From: JADJSS01 sp964490845
Lineage (GTDB): Bacteria > Bacteroidota > Bacteroidia > Chitinophagales > JADIYW01
Assembly (NCBI GenBank): GCA_964490845.1
Contig: CAZBED010000012.1
Span: 1-64,000, forward strand
Direction of reading: 5' to 3'
DNA length: 64,000 bases
Shown: positions 61,827 to 64,000 of the stretch, one piece after another
Position numbering within the stretch: position 1 is the stretch's first letter
How the letters are laid out: each line of letters begins with the position of its first letter
The notes under the pieces: generated by a model
Database searches by the model: none
What the model saw: the letters and a program-made list of their open reading frames with translations, nothing else
Told to the model about the DNA's origin: nothing
Made by a program: the position numbers and the translations under genes

Positions 61827-62753
61827 ATGAGTCAGCTAAGTTCAAAACATGTTATCGGGATAGAACATCTGACCATTGATGACATTCAGTTGATTTTGCA
61901 AACCGCTACACAATTCAAAGAAATCATCAATCGTCCGATTAAAAAAGTTCCAACACTGCGGGATATTACGGTAGCCAATCTGTTTTTTGAAAACTCTACA
62001 CGAACGCGTATTTCATTTGAGCTGGCACAAAAACGCTTGTCTGCGGATATTATTAACTTTTCTTCCTCGTCTTCTTCTGTCAAGAAAGGAGAAACATTGC
62101 TCGACACGGTTAATAATATCCTGTCTATGAAAGTGGACATGATTGTGATGCGGCATTCCAGCCCGGGTGCCGCGCATTACTTGTCTGAACGTATAGACGC
62201 ACAGATTGTCAATGCCGGCGACGGTACCCATGAACACCCGACACAGGCCTTGCTGGATGCCTATTCCATGCAAGAGAAAATAGGTGAATTGAAAGCTAAA
62301 AAAATTGCCATCATCGGTGATATCATGCATTCCAGAGTAGCATTGTCCAATATTTTTTGCCTGAAGAAATTAGGGGCCGAAGTGACACTCTGCGGCCCGT
62401 CCACATTAATTCCGAAACATATAGAAGGCCTTGGGGTAAACGTTTCCCATAATGTGGAGGAAACCCTGCAATGGTGCGATGTAGCGAATATCCTGCGCAT
62501 ACAGCTGGAACGCCAGAATACCAAATACTTTCCTTCCCTGCGGGAATATTCCTTATACTTCGGATTGAACAGGCAGCGTCTGGAAAAATTACAGAAAGAA
62601 ATTGTCATTATGCATCCCGGCCCTATTAACCGTGGTGTGGAAATTACAAGCGATGTTGCTGACAGCGAACATTCCATCATCCTTGATCAGGTGGAAAACG
62701 GGGTGGCCGTACGAATGGCCGTTATGTACCTGCTTGCAAATAAACAGGATTAG
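61827..62753 (+). CDS. pyrB: Aspartate carbamoyltransferase catalytic chain
   Basis: Second step of UMP synthesis: carbamoyl phosphate plus aspartate. Carbamoyl-phosphate motif FENSTRTRISFELAQKRL near 52-69, the mobile loop SSSSSVKKGETLLDT, NAGDGTHEHPTQALLDAYS, and the aspartate-binding MHPGPINRGVEI. The length of 308 is that of the catalytic chain; no regulatory pyrI follows. Co-transcribed with pyrR. Confidence 0.96.
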   Translation: MSQLSSKHVIGIEHLTIDDIQLILQTATQFKEIINRPIKKVPTLRDITVANLFFENSTRTRISFELAQKRLSADIINFSSSSSSVKKGETLLDTVNNILSMKVDMIVMRHSSPGAAHYLSERIDAQIVNAGDGTHEHPTQALLDAYSMQEKIGELKAKKIAIIGDIMHSRVALSNIFCLKKLGAEVTLCGPSTLIPKHIEGLGVNVSHNVEETLQWCDVANILRIQLERQNTKYFPSLREYSLYFGLNRQRLEKLQKEIVIMHPGPINRGVEITSDVADSEHSIILDQVENGVAVRMAVMYLLANKQD

Positions 62754-62882
62754 CCAATATCTTTTCATCGTTATATACTTGCTTCAATACGAAATATACA
62801 ATGCAGATTAAGAAATTGTATTTTTTGAAAGTAAATGATTTAAGTCATAGTTTCGGCTGTATGCATTGATTAAGTTTAGGCC

Positions 62883-63266
62883 ATGAAATTCGTTATTTTA
62901 ATGCTTTCCGTACTAATGGTCATCAGGCCGATAGTTCCGGTATTGGAGTACGCCATTAATTACGAGTATATAACAAAAGTGTTGTGTGAAAATAAATTTA
63001 AGCCACAGAAAAAATGTAACGGAAAGTGTCATTTAAAAAAAGAACTGAATGATGTATTCGATGATAAGAAATCAACTACGGGTTCTGATAAAATGAATCT
63101 GGTGGAAACTGTCATTATTTTTTTAGAAAAAAATATTAGATACGATTTCGCTGTGCTGGCCGAACAATGTCAGCCGCAGCAGGTCGCACGGTATACGGAT
63201 TTGTATTCCTTTTGTTTTTACAAAGACTTTTTTCACCCGCCTGCCAGCACAATCCTGTATTTATAG
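62883..63266 (+). CDS. Small conserved Bacteroidota envelope protein with Cys motif
   Basis: A 127-residue protein with an N-terminal hydrophobic segment and the motif YITKVLCENKFKPQKKC-NGKC-HLKKEL (residues about 28-53). Proteins with the same LCENK-x7-CNGKCHL motif are common in Bacteroidota, often close to TonB-dependent receptor, copper- or metal-related genes, but their role is not known. The three cysteines could bind metal. The next gene is a lipoprotein with a Met/His-rich motif on the same strand, 103 bp later. Confidence 0.75.
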   Translation: MKFVILMLSVLMVIRPIVPVLEYAINYEYITKVLCENKFKPQKKCNGKCHLKKELNDVFDDKKSTTGSDKMNLVETVIIFLEKNIRYDFAVLAEQCQPQQVARYTDLYSFCFYKDFFHPPASTILYL

Positions 63267-63369
63267 TACATTCATTGCTTTCCAAATGGATAGCATAACT
63301 GTTTTTTTTTCTATTTTATAGAATCTGAATCATACAGGATTTTTTTGTTAACAATTTTGAAACAAGTTT

Positions 63370-64000
63370 ATGAAAAAAATAATTTTAATGGCGATAGCCA
63401 TGCTTAGCATATTTATGTTCTCCTGCAAGAAAGAGGCACTTCCTGTAGATGAAACGGAAGGATTAGTAAAAGTGCAGGAAATATCAAACGATACCAATAT
63501 AGTAGAACTGTATACTCAGACCGGTTCTTTGACGGTAGGTTACAATGATGTTTTTCTGCGTATAAAAGACAAGACAACGTCTATGTACAAGACAGATGCC
63601 ATAATCAACTGGAATCCGCTTATGCATATGATGTCTATGACACATTCCTGTCCAAAATCTCCTATTGCAAAAGTGGCGGGTAAAACCTCATTGTATAAAG
63701 GGTATCTGGTGTTTCAGATGCCGGAGAATACCGATGAAAGATGGACATTGTCTTTCGATTTTCAGTCAGGCGGTCTTTCATCTTCTGTGATGGATACGGT
63801 GTCAGTCCAAAATACAGCAAATAAAAGGGTATCCGTCTTTACCGGCTCTGATTCCAAAAAGTATATTGTGGCTCTGGCGGCGCCTGCAAATCCTGCCGTT
63901 GCGGTGAATGACCTGATTATAGGTTTGTTTAAAATGGAGAGTATGATGTCATTTCCTTCGGTGACGGACTTTACTGTAGAGATGGATCCGAGAATGCCGG
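63370..64000 (+). CDS. Lipoprotein with Met/His-rich motif, partial at window end
   Basis: An open frame from ATG 63370 continues past the window edge (at least 210 codons). It begins with a lipoprotein signal (MLSIFMFSC, lipobox Cys19), followed by a beta-rich chain. The motif NPLMHMMSMTHSCP near 80-93 is rich in Met, His and Cys, and near the right edge comes EMDPRMP, as in YtkA/FixH-like beta-sandwich proteins. Both recall extracytoplasmic copper-binding proteins. A partner to the Cys-motif protein before it is likely. Not named further because the C-terminus is missing. Confidence 0.75.
   Translation, partial: MKKIILMAIAMLSIFMFSCKKEALPVDETEGLVKVQEISNDTNIVELYTQTGSLTVGYNDVFLRIKDKTTSMYKTDAIINWNPLMHMMSMTHSCPKSPIAKVAGKTSLYKGYLVFQMPENTDERWTLSFDFQSGGLSSSVMDTVSVQNTANKRVSVFTGSDSKKYIVALAAPANPAVAVNDLIIGLFKMESMMSFPSVTDFTVEMDPRMP

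Overview
The window reads as a stretch of chromosome from a Bacteroidota bacterium, probably of the Chitinophagia/Sphingobacteriia type. The evidence is: several secreted proteins with type IX secretion (T9SS) C-terminal sorting domains; a PKD giant paired with a PorP/SprF-like protein; promoter elements of the Bacteroidota form TTTG-N19-TAnnTTTG (best case just upstream of trpE); an absence of Shine-Dalgarno sequences; and family-specific proteins such as bifunctional HisB and fused ThrA. The DNA is fairly AT-rich. I saw no rRNA, tRNA, CRISPR array or insertion sequence.

Layout. (1) 1-2.6 kb is an accessory island that looks like an integron-type cassette array: three small modules, all read on the minus strand, are separated by long imperfect palindromes with attC-like ends (GTTAGGTGC/GCACCTAAC and variants). 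They lie next to a Xer-type tyrosine recombinase whose natural N-terminus is cut by an amber codon. The middle module has no clear protein gene but contains a perfectly paired 63-nt cloverleaf. (2) 2.6-6.7 kb is a tight minus-strand operon (NlpC/P60, Nnr, sirtuin, NUDIX, cytidine deaminase) centred on NAD/ADP-ribose and nucleotide housekeeping. (3) 6.8-12.5 kb holds a PKD-repeat T9SS cargo and its PorP/SprF partner, then a PlsC-type acyltransferase. (4) 13.3-18.8 kb has a FISUMP-domain gene remnant and the threonine operon thrA-thrB-(small membrane protein)-thrC. (5) 18.8-24.3 kb has secreted enzymes: a T9SS esterase, two tandem PI-PLC-like proteins and a DUF885 peptidase-like protein. (6) 24.4-29.0 kb has hisGDCB preceded by a His-rich leader peptide and attenuator. 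(7) 29.2-35.3 kb has a T9SS protein and a giant repeat adhesin with an S74 intramolecular chaperone. (8) 35.3-41.8 kb has trpEG and trpDC, led by a WWW leader peptide and attenuator and interrupted by a secreted sphingomyelinase-like gene. (9) 41.7-55.3 kb is mixed: twin 57-aa secreted peptides, M61 peptidase, rocD, GlcNAc-kinase-like, rsmI, inositol-phosphatase-like, holin-like and clpB genes, and an SDR/AttH-like pair. (10) 55.5-58.9 kb is a glycyl-radical enzyme with its activase behind an FNR-like palindrome. (11) 58.9-64 kb has an AidB-like flavoprotein, DUF1304, pyrR-pyrB, and at the right edge a pair of small envelope proteins that may handle copper.

Taken together, most of the window is biosynthetic core (Thr, His, Trp, pyrimidine) with ribosome-mediated attenuation of his and trp visible in the DNA. 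Envelope/secretion genes are interspersed. The most unusual parts are the cassette array with its non-IntI recombinase, the cloverleaf in its middle module, the nested palindromes between the trp attenuator and trpE, the twin small secreted peptides, and the orphan glycyl-radical system with its putative oxygen-responsive operator.
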